Shown: piece after piece, positions 16,818 to 24,974 of the stretch | Numbering within the stretch: the stretch's first letter is position 1 | Layout of the letters: every line of letters starts with the position of its first letter | Origin: UBA5109 sp965661005 | GTDB lineage: Bacteria; Pseudomonadota; Gammaproteobacteria; Pseudomonadales; Pseudohongiellaceae | Assembly (NCBI GenBank): GCA_965661005.1 | Contig: CBFICB010000008.1 | Location: forward strand, 67,038 to 131,037 | Direction of reading: 5' to 3' | Length of the DNA: 64,000 nt | Translations under genes and position numbers: made by a program | The notes under the pieces: model-generated | What the model was told of the DNA's origin: nothing | Database searches by the model: none | What the model saw: only the letters and a program-made list of their open reading frames with translations

Positions 16818-17765
16818 TTAATTTAAATTTTCATAAAATTCGCGAATTGGAGCAAAAGGTCCGTATTGATGTTGTTCCTGAGGGAAAGGGTCAGCATAAG
16901 GAGGATAAGGACTATCTAGAGGCTTGAGCCTTAAGTCCGGATAATCCAACTCAAGATCACTTTTAATCGGCCTAGGCTTTGAATTGATATAAGCAGAAAC
17001 ATCATAGGCCTCACTATCAGTTAATGTTGCTTCACCCAGGGGCATACGCGCCTTGATAAAACGCGCCGCCGTGAGAACTCTATTCATACCTGCCCCGTTA
17101 TTATAGCTATCAGCTCCCCAAACGGGGGGAAATAAATAACCATTACTGATGTCAGTGCTCTCCTTGAGTCCTTCCCCATTTTCACCGTGACATATTTGGC
17201 AACGTTGTTCATAAACTATCTGGCCTGCTTCTAGATTTGCACGTCGTTGCGGCTCTATAAAGGCCGAAGGTTCGTCAGCGATAGTTTTGGCTTCACTCAT
17301 CGCATCATGTTGCGCACCCAAACTCAAAATATAATTTTCCATCGCTGCCAACTCTACACTGTCTCGAGAAAACGGCCTGCCGTTCATACTACGTTGCATG
17401 CAGCCATTAATTCTGTCTTTAAGGTCTCGCTCTTCGTTTTCTCTTCCCATAAACCTCGGGTAACGTGAAGCCGATTGCATCAATGACAAAGTTCCCGGCT
17501 CAGTACCTGTATCGAGATGGCAGGAAGCACAATCCAGACGATTACCGATATATCTCATGTCTGGATCGGGTTGATCCGGCCCCAATAGAGACACGGTATC
17601 TCTAAGCAATCTTTGCCCATATTCGGCAGTGGCTTCAGCGGCCAGTTCAGATTCCGGGTTATCTGTATTCGATAGAAACAAGGTGCCCACAATTAATGCC
17701 AACCCTGCGATAACAGGCGCAATAATGATAAATGCTAATCCGGAGTTTGCCTTATCTTCAGCCAT
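16818..17765 (-). CDS. tsdA: TsdA-like dihaem cytochrome c (thiosulfate dehydrogenase family)
   Basis: 315-residue membrane-anchored dihaem cytochrome. TM helix about residues 9-31. Haem 1: CASCH with Cys79/Cys82/His83, and INGCMQRSMNGR with Cys122, the axial Cys typical of TsdA. Haem 2: CQICH with Cys189/Cys192/His193, and AARFIKARMPLGE with Met241 as likely ligand. TsdA enzymes join two thiosulfates to tetrathionate or do the reverse. Usual TsdA is periplasmic and soluble; anchoring here and proximity to an oxidase suggest electrons pass directly into it. An alternative is a generic electron-transfer dihaem subunit of the oxidase. Confidence 0.85.
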   Translation of the reverse strand: MAEDKANSGLAFIIIAPVIAGLALIVGTLFLSNTDNPESELAAEATAEYGQRLLRDTVSLLGPDQPDPDMRYIGNRLDCASCHLDTGTEPGTLSLMQSASRYPRFMGRENEERDLKDRINGCMQRSMNGRPFSRDSVELAAMENYILSLGAQHDAMSEAKTIADEPSAFIEPQRRANLEAGQIVYEQRCQICHGENGEGLKESTDISNGYLFPPVWGADSYNNGAGMNRVLTAARFIKARMPLGEATLTDSEAYDVSAYINSKPRPIKSDLELDYPDLRLKPLDSPYPPYADPFPQEQHQYGPFAPIREFYENLN

Positions 17766-17793
17766 TTTTATTTAACCTATAATCCTCAAGTGT

Positions 17794-17961
17794 CTAGGCT
17801 TCATGTTTCTGCTCAACGAACTGATTATCATACTGTTGAATTTGATCCTGAAAACGGTGTTTTGGCCGCTCAATTTGCTCTCTGAAATCACGCCGTAATG
17901 CCCAGGTTATAAAATAAACTAAAGCTATAGCCAGTGATCCAAATACAATAGCATTCGTCAT
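17794..17961 (-). CDS. 55-residue single-TM protein, CcoQ-like position
   Basis: Small protein between the fused oxidase and the TsdA-like gene: TM helix about residues 4-22 (AIVFGSLAIALVYFITWALR) followed by a charged, Gln-rich tail ending in QKHEA. The ATG has GGAG nine bases upstream, and spacing to neighbours is 28-36 bases, so it is well supported as a translated gene. Size, topology and location fit CcoQ, the small stabilising subunit of cbb3 oxidases, though the sequence is too short for a firm family call. Confidence 0.75.
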   Translation of the reverse strand: MTNAIVFGSLAIALVYFITWALRRDFREQIERPKHRFQDQIQQYDNQFVEQKHEA

Positions 17962-17997
17962 TATTATTTTACTCCAAGCTTTGTTGAGTACAGCAAG

Positions 17998-20682
17998 TTA
18001 TTCATTAAAAAACTCACGCAGATAATGCGTTACGGCCAACATTTCATCAGGAGACAAACGATCATTCCAGGGCGCCATGGGTGAGCCGTCAATGCCATTT
18101 TGCAGCACTCTTATACTCTCAGCAATGCTTGGTCGCTGATTTCTGAAGTCAGTTGGTGCAATAGCCAGCTCACTAGCAGCAAAGCCATCTCCGTTACCGA
18201 ACAAGCCATGGCATTGGATACAGTTTTCGGTATAGATCTGTTCACCCAATAAAAGATCATTAGCGCCGGCATTTACAGGCGTTCCAGTTATGGAAAATCC
18301 CTTAACGATATTAAGCAGTGCAGCTAAATTTTCAGGAGTCTGATCACGCCAGGCTGGCATGGCAGTGCCATCCACACCATTCCATAAGACATCAGCAATT
18401 TTATTGGTGGAATATTCGTGTTGAGTCAGGTTAGCAGGACTTGGCTGCAGCCAGTCAGCTGCGATTCCATCACCTTGACCTCTCTCTCCATGACAGCTTG
18501 CACAGTTATCAAGCCAGAGTTGTTGACCAACTTCTGCCGAGGCCGCAGCTCCAAACTCTGGAAACTCCCCTCTGGCTTGCGTTTTATTCGGGTGTGCATT
18601 CAATAATGGCGCATCGAAAGACATTAATGCCCATTTATCTTCAAGATAAAGTTCACGCGCAGCCAGGTCGCCATCCGGCCAGGCTATTTCTCTGGCGCGT
18701 CCCAGAGATTCAATGAAAGCCAATAGATCATAAGCTTCCTGTTTTGGTTTATCAGGCCCTCCATCAAAAAGAGATTGATAGGCAGGCATGATTGATAGAG
18801 GTGAAACGCTGCGTGGCGAATAGAGATGTAATAGTTGCCAGTCAGCACTGCGTGTTGAACCTGCACGCGCCAAATCAGGGCCAATCCGTCGCGTGCCCCA
18901 GAGGTGCGGAAAATCAAACTGCCCTTCCCAGGCCAGGGTCGGAGCACCAAAGCGATTAATGTCCGCTTCGGTATAGCGTATTTGCTGAGTATGACAATAA
19001 GCACAGCCTTCTCGCGCATAGATTTCACGTCCGCGCATCTCGGACACTGTTGGCCTGAGAACATTCTCTGGGGTCATTAAGCTAATTTGCTGATCAAGCG
19101 CTTTTCCTGGCAGGAAACCCAGCAAGAACACCGAAACAACAAAAAAAGTTAGTCCAGCTAAGGTGGCTGCCAAGTAGGACATTCTCAGTACCCTGCCCGA
19201 GTTAGTCACGCCAAGTTCTTGCGCAAAAGTATTCGTTGCAAAACTGGGACGTACCCATGAAGCTTTTTCTTGCTTGCTGTTTAGAGTAAGCGCTTTCGAC
19301 CCAGCACCCTGAGGCCCGGTGACTAAGCCAATAAACAAGGCTATAAAACCAGCCGTGACTGGAATTGCGGATATAGTGCGGATTATCCAATAGGGTTTCG
19401 AGGCCTGCACTGACTCAAGCCAGGGAGCTCCACTCAGCCATAAATTGGCTTGAATGATTCCGGCAATCGTTAAATCTATAAACATAATCCCGATGCCAAC
19501 AACAAGCAGCCAAAAAGACCATTCGAGCGCAGCGGCATTATATCGGGCCCAGGAAATTCGTTGCCAGGCATGAATCATTCCGCCAATCGCAGCAAAGCTT
19601 GCAAAACCCAGCATGGCTAGATGCGAATGCGCAACCACCCAGTCTGTAAAATGCACCGCCTGATTAAGGCTCATCTGCGCCTGAAACGAACCTTGTATGC
19701 TGACAATCAAATAGAACACAATGGACATTGCGACAAAACGCAAACCGATGTCTTTAGGTATCCAGCCTGATCCTCTTAGAGACAGTGACAGATTGGTTAC
19801 GACGATGACGACGATGATCCCAAGTAAGGCTGATGCCGCTATCGCCCCTAGTTGCGCCGCCATGGGGATAACTGAAAACACATAGTGGTGAGTGCCATTT
19901 AAGGGGTAAAGAAAAAACAAACCCCAAAACCCAAACATCGACAGGAAGTGACTGAAAATCGGCCGACCCGTCGCTGCAGGAATAACAAAATACAAAATTG
20001 CCAGGGCCAATGGCGTCACGAATAAACCAACGGCATCGTGAATCCATAGACCACCAAAGGCTGCGCTTTCGGCACCAGGAACAATTTCCGGAATCATGTT
20101 GCCCATGGGATAAGCTAGTAGCGTAAAAACCAGCCCGCCAATAATGTACCAACTGGATACATACAAGTCGTCAAGACCGCGCTGAAAGAAAGCAGGTAAA
20201 AATTGATAAGCGACCAGTACGAAGCCGAGAATGGCGAAGAAATCAATAACAAGTGGAAACTCGGCCCATTCTATCGGCTGGCTGATTCCGGCCAATACCA
20301 AAACAAAGCCTGGCAAAACGACGATGAAATTCCAAAGACCAAATAACCAACGCCCAAGCAAGCTGCTAGTAACAGGCTTGCCCGTTAAAATGGGAACAGC
20401 ATGGTAAAGAAACGCCAAAAAGGCATTCCCCAACCAGCCAAGCATAATTCCCTGGGTATGCGCATAACGCAGCCTTCCCCAGGAGAATGCCGAGGAATCC
20501 GCGCCCAAGTCAGGCATAAAGAATTGTAATGAAATAACAATGCCGAAAATCACCGCCAGCAATAAAGTGCCCATAGCGGCCATGCTATGGGCATAGACGA
20601 GCCAGGTATCAACTAGCTTATCCTTTGAAGAAGCCCCTAAAGCGCCAGTTGAACCCGATGAGGATTCTGAAGTTGAACTCAT
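17998..20682 (-). CDS. Single-chain cbb3-type cytochrome c oxidase (CcoN-CcoO-CcoP-like fusion)
   Basis: 894 residues carrying three subunits that are normally separate. CcoN part, about 1-460, polytopic: His75 (low-spin haem), His215, His265 and His266 (CuB), His352 and His354, and the crosslink-type Tyr259 six residues before the HH pair. CcoO part: one TM at about 503-525, then GCAYCHTQQIRYTEAD (haem c, Cys560/Cys563/His564) with MPAY (Met632). CcoP-like part: two cytochrome c domains, CASCHGERGQGDG (727-731) and CIQCHGLFGNGDG (821-825), with TAMPAW and SPMAPW ligands. All catalytic ligands are present, so a working high-affinity O2 reductase is predicted. Its ATG overlaps the DsrE-like stop by four bases (ATGA). 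Confidence 0.93.
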   Translation of the reverse strand: MSSTSESSSGSTGALGASSKDKLVDTWLVYAHSMAAMGTLLLAVIFGIVISLQFFMPDLGADSSAFSWGRLRYAHTQGIMLGWLGNAFLAFLYHAVPILTGKPVTSSLLGRWLFGLWNFIVVLPGFVLVLAGISQPIEWAEFPLVIDFFAILGFVLVAYQFLPAFFQRGLDDLYVSSWYIIGGLVFTLLAYPMGNMIPEIVPGAESAAFGGLWIHDAVGLFVTPLALAILYFVIPAATGRPIFSHFLSMFGFWGLFFLYPLNGTHHYVFSVIPMAAQLGAIAASALLGIIVVIVVTNLSLSLRGSGWIPKDIGLRFVAMSIVFYLIVSIQGSFQAQMSLNQAVHFTDWVVAHSHLAMLGFASFAAIGGMIHAWQRISWARYNAAALEWSFWLLVVGIGIMFIDLTIAGIIQANLWLSGAPWLESVQASKPYWIIRTISAIPVTAGFIALFIGLVTGPQGAGSKALTLNSKQEKASWVRPSFATNTFAQELGVTNSGRVLRMSYLAATLAGLTFFVVSVFLLGFLPGKALDQQISLMTPENVLRPTVSEMRGREIYAREGCAYCHTQQIRYTEADINRFGAPTLAWEGQFDFPHLWGTRRIGPDLARAGSTRSADWQLLHLYSPRSVSPLSIMPAYQSLFDGGPDKPKQEAYDLLAFIESLGRAREIAWPDGDLAARELYLEDKWALMSFDAPLLNAHPNKTQARGEFPEFGAAASAEVGQQLWLDNCASCHGERGQGDGIAADWLQPSPANLTQHEYSTNKIADVLWNGVDGTAMPAWRDQTPENLAALLNIVKGFSITGTPVNAGANDLLLGEQIYTENCIQCHGLFGNGDGFAASELAIAPTDFRNQRPSIAESIRVLQNGIDGSPMAPWNDRLSPDEMLAVTHYLREFFNE

Positions 20683-21407
20683 CCTACGGCTAATAGACTA
20701 TACCCGTATTCCTGTGCTCTGGTGGCTGCAATAACGCCGGCTGAGATGAAGTGAGCATTCGGAATTGCATTAGCGACTAATTCTTCAAAGATTTCATCTG
20801 CCGATCCGCCTGTAGCTCTTGCAATCCCTCCAGAGAAAAATCTAGTAGCATTTTGACAGATAGCGTACTGCACGCCCCTTGCTGCCATATTATCGATAGT
20901 AAGGCCCGGGAAGAAAGAATGCTCAGCAGAATTTAAGACGTTAAGTGCGGGTGCCTCTCCCGTTAAAGGATCAGCATATTGATTAATACTATGAAATATC
21001 TCACCATACTTCTCCCAGATAGCATCGTTGAAGGCAAAGGGGGTTGAATTGTGGCGAAAACAAACAATCATCGCATAATCTTCGTCTGAACCAGCATAGG
21101 CATTGTTATGCGCATTCATTACATTGGCCGCATAAAGCAAGCCGTCAACTCCACCAGAAGCGCTTGAGGTGTCCACAAACACACGATGATTGCCTGGCAA
21201 CTCATTCAGCCAGGCATCCTGGTTGTGCCGCATGGGTCTGAAACCATTACCTGCCCCTCTATTTTGAGCATTAGCTGTTGACGCATTAACAGCCAAGCCA
21301 GCAATAGCGGCTGTTCCCATTGCCTTTACTAAAGATCGGCGCTCTATTGGAGTTTCTTCTTGTTCTGGATTCTTGTTATCAGTATCCATGTCATTTTTAG
21401 TTTTCAT
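20679..21407 (-). CDS. Tat-exported DsrE/DsrF-like protein
   Basis: 242 residues. A twin-arginine leader (ERRSLVKAMGTAAIAGLAVN) is followed by a domain like the DsrE-type sulfur-oxidation family: HRVFVDTSSASGGVDGLLYA, then AMIVCFRHNSTPFAFNDAIW and a Cys in QYAICQNATRFF. The family includes sulfur carriers and many uncharacterised periplasmic members. ATG 21407 has GAGG six bases before it; a TTG at 21455 would add 16 residues ahead of the leader. First gene of the oxidase operon, translationally coupled to the fused cbb3 gene. Function in sulfur handling is inferred from the family and from the rhodanese and TsdA neighbours. Confidence 0.78.
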   Translation of the reverse strand: MKTKNDMDTDNKNPEQEETPIERRSLVKAMGTAAIAGLAVNASTANAQNRGAGNGFRPMRHNQDAWLNELPGNHRVFVDTSSASGGVDGLLYAANVMNAHNNAYAGSDEDYAMIVCFRHNSTPFAFNDAIWEKYGEIFHSINQYADPLTGEAPALNVLNSAEHSFFPGLTIDNMAARGVQYAICQNATRFFSGGIARATGGSADEIFEELVANAIPNAHFISAGVIAATRAQEYGYSLLAVG

Positions 21408-21692
21408 AGCTAACCTCGAGTAGGCATTATTAGTGTCTGAGCAAATTACATTCAATTTAAGATTTTATTGCAAGGAAAAATCCTGTGAAGAAGCCCCAAT
21501 TTATGATTTAACTGCATTCAATTTATCACGCATCAAAGTATCTCATACTCTAGTGCGAACAAACCAATAAGATAGTTCATCAGTCAAGTTTTATAGTGCC
21601 AGAAAACTTCGAGTATAGTAGTATCCGCAATCTCGATATTCATAATAAAGCAATCACCCAAAATTTATAATTAATAACACGGAGTGAGTTCA

Positions 21693-23171
21693 ATGTTGAA
21701 GAAAGTGTTACTTTTAGCCCTAGCCCTTGGTTTTACCACACAAGCCATGGCACAAGATAAACCCGATGTTTTGTTTATCGCCATTGATGACCTTAATGAC
21801 TGGGTCGGAGTATTGGGTGGTCATCCACAAACTCAAACGCCTAATATAGACGCTCTCGCTGAGCGCGGCATGCTTTTTACTAATGCCCATACTCCGGCAG
21901 CGGCATGTTTGCCTGCAAGAACCGCTATTTTATTTGGCATGAGCCCTTTTAGCAGCGGCGTATACACTCAATTAGGCGACTGGCGAACTAATCCGACCTT
22001 TGAAGACAAACTATCCCTGCCCCGCTATTTCAAAGAGAACGATTATTTAACTCTGGGTGGTGGTAAATTATTCCATGCTCACACATATGCCACGTCCGCT
22101 TTTGGCGGACAGCAGGATGTCAATGCCTGGGATGCCTATTTCCCCTCACTCGAGCGCCAATTGCCGGACGAAGTCTTCCCTCCTGCAAACCCGAATCAAC
22201 AAAGTGCTGCCGGTAACGGCATCACCACTGGTCATTTCGATTTTGCCCCTACAATTACCACTGATGCAGCGATGGGTGATGGTCAGGTAGTCAACTGGGT
22301 AAGCCAACAGCTTTTGGCAGCGCGAACAGGTCCTCGCTTTCTTTCTGCAGGTATTTTTCGACCACACCTGCCCTGGTATGCTCCCAAAAAATATTTTGAC
22401 ATGTACCCTGTTGAAGACGTCATTCTGCCAGATTATCTGGAAACTGATCTGGATGATGTGCCTGCCGTCTATGCCGACTTAGCAGGAGCTGAGCCCGACC
22501 TCAACGAATCCACCATGGACTGGATTAAAGAGCGTGGCCCACGAAAATGGCAGGAAGCAGTGCAAGGTTATATGGCTAGTGTAAGCTTCTCTGATGCTAT
22601 GGTAGGTGAATTAATCAATGCACTGGATGAAAGTGGGCAAGCTGATAATACCATTATCGTCCTTTGGGCTGATCACGGCTTTCATTTAGGCGAAAAAGAC
22701 AGCTGGGGTAAAATGACCTTATGGGATGAAACAACAAGAGTGCCTTTTATTATCGTTGCCCCTGGTATTACTACACCCGGTTCGCGTTCAGATGAAGTCG
22801 TTTCTACTCAGAATATTTATGCCACCTTGATGGAATTAACCGGCCTTGATCGCCCAGAGTGGGTTGATGGCAACAGTCTGGTCCCTCTCTTGGAAAATCC
22901 TGATATGGAATGGGACGATGTTGCTATTACCACTTATGGTGACTACGGTAACTTCAGCGTTAGAGACGACAACTATCGATACATTATTTATTCAAATGGC
23001 GAAGAAGAACTATACAATAATGAAGTTGACCCCCTTGAATATATTAATTTAGCCAATGATCCTCAATATGCTGCTATCAAAGCGGAACTAGCCGCGAGAA
23101 TTCCGCCAGCTGAGACACATATGAGAGCCGTCGGTGGTATTGATGAGCTGCAACAAATAGACAGTAATTAG
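21693..23171 (+). CDS. Secreted sulfatase, Cys-type (CLPAR)
   Basis: 492-residue type I sulfatase with a Sec signal peptide cut after about residue 20 (ALALGFTTQAMAQ). Seen: metal-binding FIAIDDLNDW, formylglycine site ACLPARTAIL (Cys72, CxPxR), GIFRPHLPWYAPKKYFDMYP and IIVLWADHGFHLGEKDSWGK. The pattern resembles iduronate-2-sulfatase-like enzymes that act on sulfated polysaccharides. ATG 21693 has GGAG eight bases upstream; the in-frame GTG at 21684 lies within that ribosome site. Maturation needs a formylglycine-generating enzyme not seen in this window. Confidence 0.9.
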   Translation: MLKKVLLLALALGFTTQAMAQDKPDVLFIAIDDLNDWVGVLGGHPQTQTPNIDALAERGMLFTNAHTPAAACLPARTAILFGMSPFSSGVYTQLGDWRTNPTFEDKLSLPRYFKENDYLTLGGGKLFHAHTYATSAFGGQQDVNAWDAYFPSLERQLPDEVFPPANPNQQSAAGNGITTGHFDFAPTITTDAAMGDGQVVNWVSQQLLAARTGPRFLSAGIFRPHLPWYAPKKYFDMYPVEDVILPDYLETDLDDVPAVYADLAGAEPDLNESTMDWIKERGPRKWQEAVQGYMASVSFSDAMVGELINALDESGQADNTIIVLWADHGFHLGEKDSWGKMTLWDETTRVPFIIVAPGITTPGSRSDEVVSTQNIYATLMELTGLDRPEWVDGNSLVPLLENPDMEWDDVAITTYGDYGNFSVRDDNYRYIIYSNGEEELYNNEVDPLEYINLANDPQYAAIKAELAARIPPAETHMRAVGGIDELQQIDSN

Positions 23172-23180
23172 TCTTTTCTG

Positions 23181-23215
23181 AAAAAAAAAGGCGGCTTTAT
23201 AAGCCGCCTTTTTTA
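23181..23215 (+). terminator. Rho-independent terminator after the sulfatase
   Basis: A-run, then an 8-bp perfect stem GGCGGCTT / AAGCCGCC with a 3-base loop, then a T-run. It ends the plus-strand sulfatase transcript; the A-run on the other side would let it work for the convergent gene as well. Confidence 0.92.
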
Positions 23216-23306
23216 TAGTCCATACTTTAGTGAATGCAAGAAAAATATAATATATATTACTTTAAGTTATTATTATAACTTATTGATTATAAATATTTAA
23301 TTAAAG

Positions 23307-24917
23307 TTAAATTGTTCGTAATTCTGTGACTCTACTTTCCAAGCTTTCAATGATGAGCCGTTCAGCTTCAGACTCACCATCTTGCAATAAGTCAGTATTC
23401 TCATAGGGGTCCAAATCAAGATTATAAAGCTCTTGATGGTCATGCCAGCGGATAAGCTTGTAGCTGTCGTCACGAATGGTAAATGCTCCTTCTTCAATCC
23501 CGCTACCCTCATAAAAAGCATCCGAATAAATATAATCTCTGATTGATGCTGCTGCTGGATTATCAAAATATGGCGTCAGTGATACCGAATCATGCTTTAG
23601 ACCTTCAGGCAATTCGCCACCAGTAATATCTATGAGTGTTGCAAACAAATCCGTACTATTCACCATTACAGCAGACTGCTCTCCAGCGGGAACACCAGGC
23701 CCAGTTATTATCAGTGGAACTCTAATACCACCCTCATAAAGTGTGAATTTACCTCGATCGGGATGAAAAGGTGGATCATTGGCCTCTCCGGTCGTACCGT
23801 TATCACCAATCACTATGACTATAGTGTTATTCAGTTCTTCTTCACCGATAGCCTCAAACAAGCGCCCTATTTCCTGGTCCATCCTGGCAGTCATGACATC
23901 CAAAGCACTTCTATGGTCACCAGGATCCAAGCCATTACTATCAAGCCCTTCAACCTCAGGTATATGGTGTGGATAATGAGGCAGATTGAAGGCAAGCCAG
24001 AGAAGCCAGGGATCATCACCCTGCCCAGCCAGCCATTCCACAGCATCATCGATCTTTTGCTCCGGAGTGTAACCACTGCGCTGTTCAATGATACCGTTTA
24101 CATTTTCAAACCAGCCAAAATAGGATTCAGGTTGATTGAGCATATTCACCGAATAATAATCAAAACCTACATTACCTGGGTGTTGTAGCCAGCCATTACG
24201 ACTTTCTGCAAGGTGCCATTTACCTATCGCTGCTGTAGCGTAGCCAGAATTTCGAAGAATTTCGGGCAAAGCCAGCTCATCGCTATGCAAGCCGGTACCA
24301 GAAGGAAATGGCCCATCCCTTGGGTCATCATCATTAGCAAAGTAACGACGAAATTCACGAAAAACAGGTCCAAGATCTTCATATACCTCCAAAGGTTTAT
24401 TCGATAGGCCAGTAAAACTAGATAAATCTGGACCACCATTTTCAGCAGGCTCAAGTTCAGGGTATTCTCCTCCTATTCTTTCAGGTGTGGCTGTTCCTAC
24501 TCCTGTTCTAAAGCCATAGCGCCCAGTAAGAAGTGTCGCTCGAGTCGGCGAACAAATTGGTTGAGCCCAAACATTGGAGAAGCTCATTCCCTGCTGAGCC
24601 AAGCGATCTAGATTAGGCGTAACAGCAGGCTGCGAACCAATTCCAAAAGACGCTAATTGCTCAACACCGAGATCATCGGCAATCATGAATAAAATATTGG
24701 GTTTGGAACCTTCTGTGGCAACAACACTCTCAATACTTCCTTCAGTTTCCCTTACCTGATCCTGCCGAGTACAGCTAAATAATACCGGAACCATAAGCAT
24801 TAATATTGAGAACTGAATTACGAACTTTTTAATTGAGAGCTTAGTGAGCATAGAGAGCTTTAAGAACTGAAAAGACGAAACAGTCAGTGTATTTTTCAAA
24901 ATCAACATAATCTCCAT
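23307..24917 (-). CDS. Sulfatase lipoprotein, Cys-type (CSPTR)
   Basis: Up to 536-residue arylsulfatase-type enzyme. The leader ends in a lipobox (VLFSC, Cys49 in this numbering), then ILFMIADDLGVEQLASFG (metal site), PICSPTRATLLTGRYG (formylglycine site Cys122) and VIVIGDNGTTGEAND. The start is uncertain: residues 1, 4 and 23 are Met, and the lipoprotein signal fits best from residue 23 (ATG at 24851), although GGAG lies near the earliest ATGs. It differs clearly from the sulfatase at 21693, so the two are not recent duplicates. It probably removes sulfate esters from algal or animal glycans at the cell surface. Confidence 0.88.
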   Translation of the reverse strand: MEIMLILKNTLTVSSFQFLKLSMLTKLSIKKFVIQFSILMLMVPVLFSCTRQDQVRETEGSIESVVATEGSKPNILFMIADDLGVEQLASFGIGSQPAVTPNLDRLAQQGMSFSNVWAQPICSPTRATLLTGRYGFRTGVGTATPERIGGEYPELEPAENGGPDLSSFTGLSNKPLEVYEDLGPVFREFRRYFANDDDPRDGPFPSGTGLHSDELALPEILRNSGYATAAIGKWHLAESRNGWLQHPGNVGFDYYSVNMLNQPESYFGWFENVNGIIEQRSGYTPEQKIDDAVEWLAGQGDDPWLLWLAFNLPHYPHHIPEVEGLDSNGLDPGDHRSALDVMTARMDQEIGRLFEAIGEEELNNTIVIVIGDNGTTGEANDPPFHPDRGKFTLYEGGIRVPLIITGPGVPAGEQSAVMVNSTDLFATLIDITGGELPEGLKHDSVSLTPYFDNPAAASIRDYIYSDAFYEGSGIEEGAFTIRDDSYKLIRWHDHQELYNLDLDPYENTDLLQDGESEAERLIIESLESRVTELRTI

Positions 24918-24974
24918 ACAAAATGAATAAGCAATTTAGTTGCAGGAAAGGATAAAGATAAATAAGAGGAAAGC

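Noticed and set aside
18684..19064. 126-codon overlapping frame in the oxidase gene
   Set aside because: Same-strand alternative frame of a region whose main frame carries the CcoO haem domain.
21456..21692. FNR/ANR-type box upstream of the oxidase operon
   Set aside because: I looked for TTGAT-N4-ATCAA; only one half (ATCAA near 21535) fits, which is expected by chance in AT-rich DNA.
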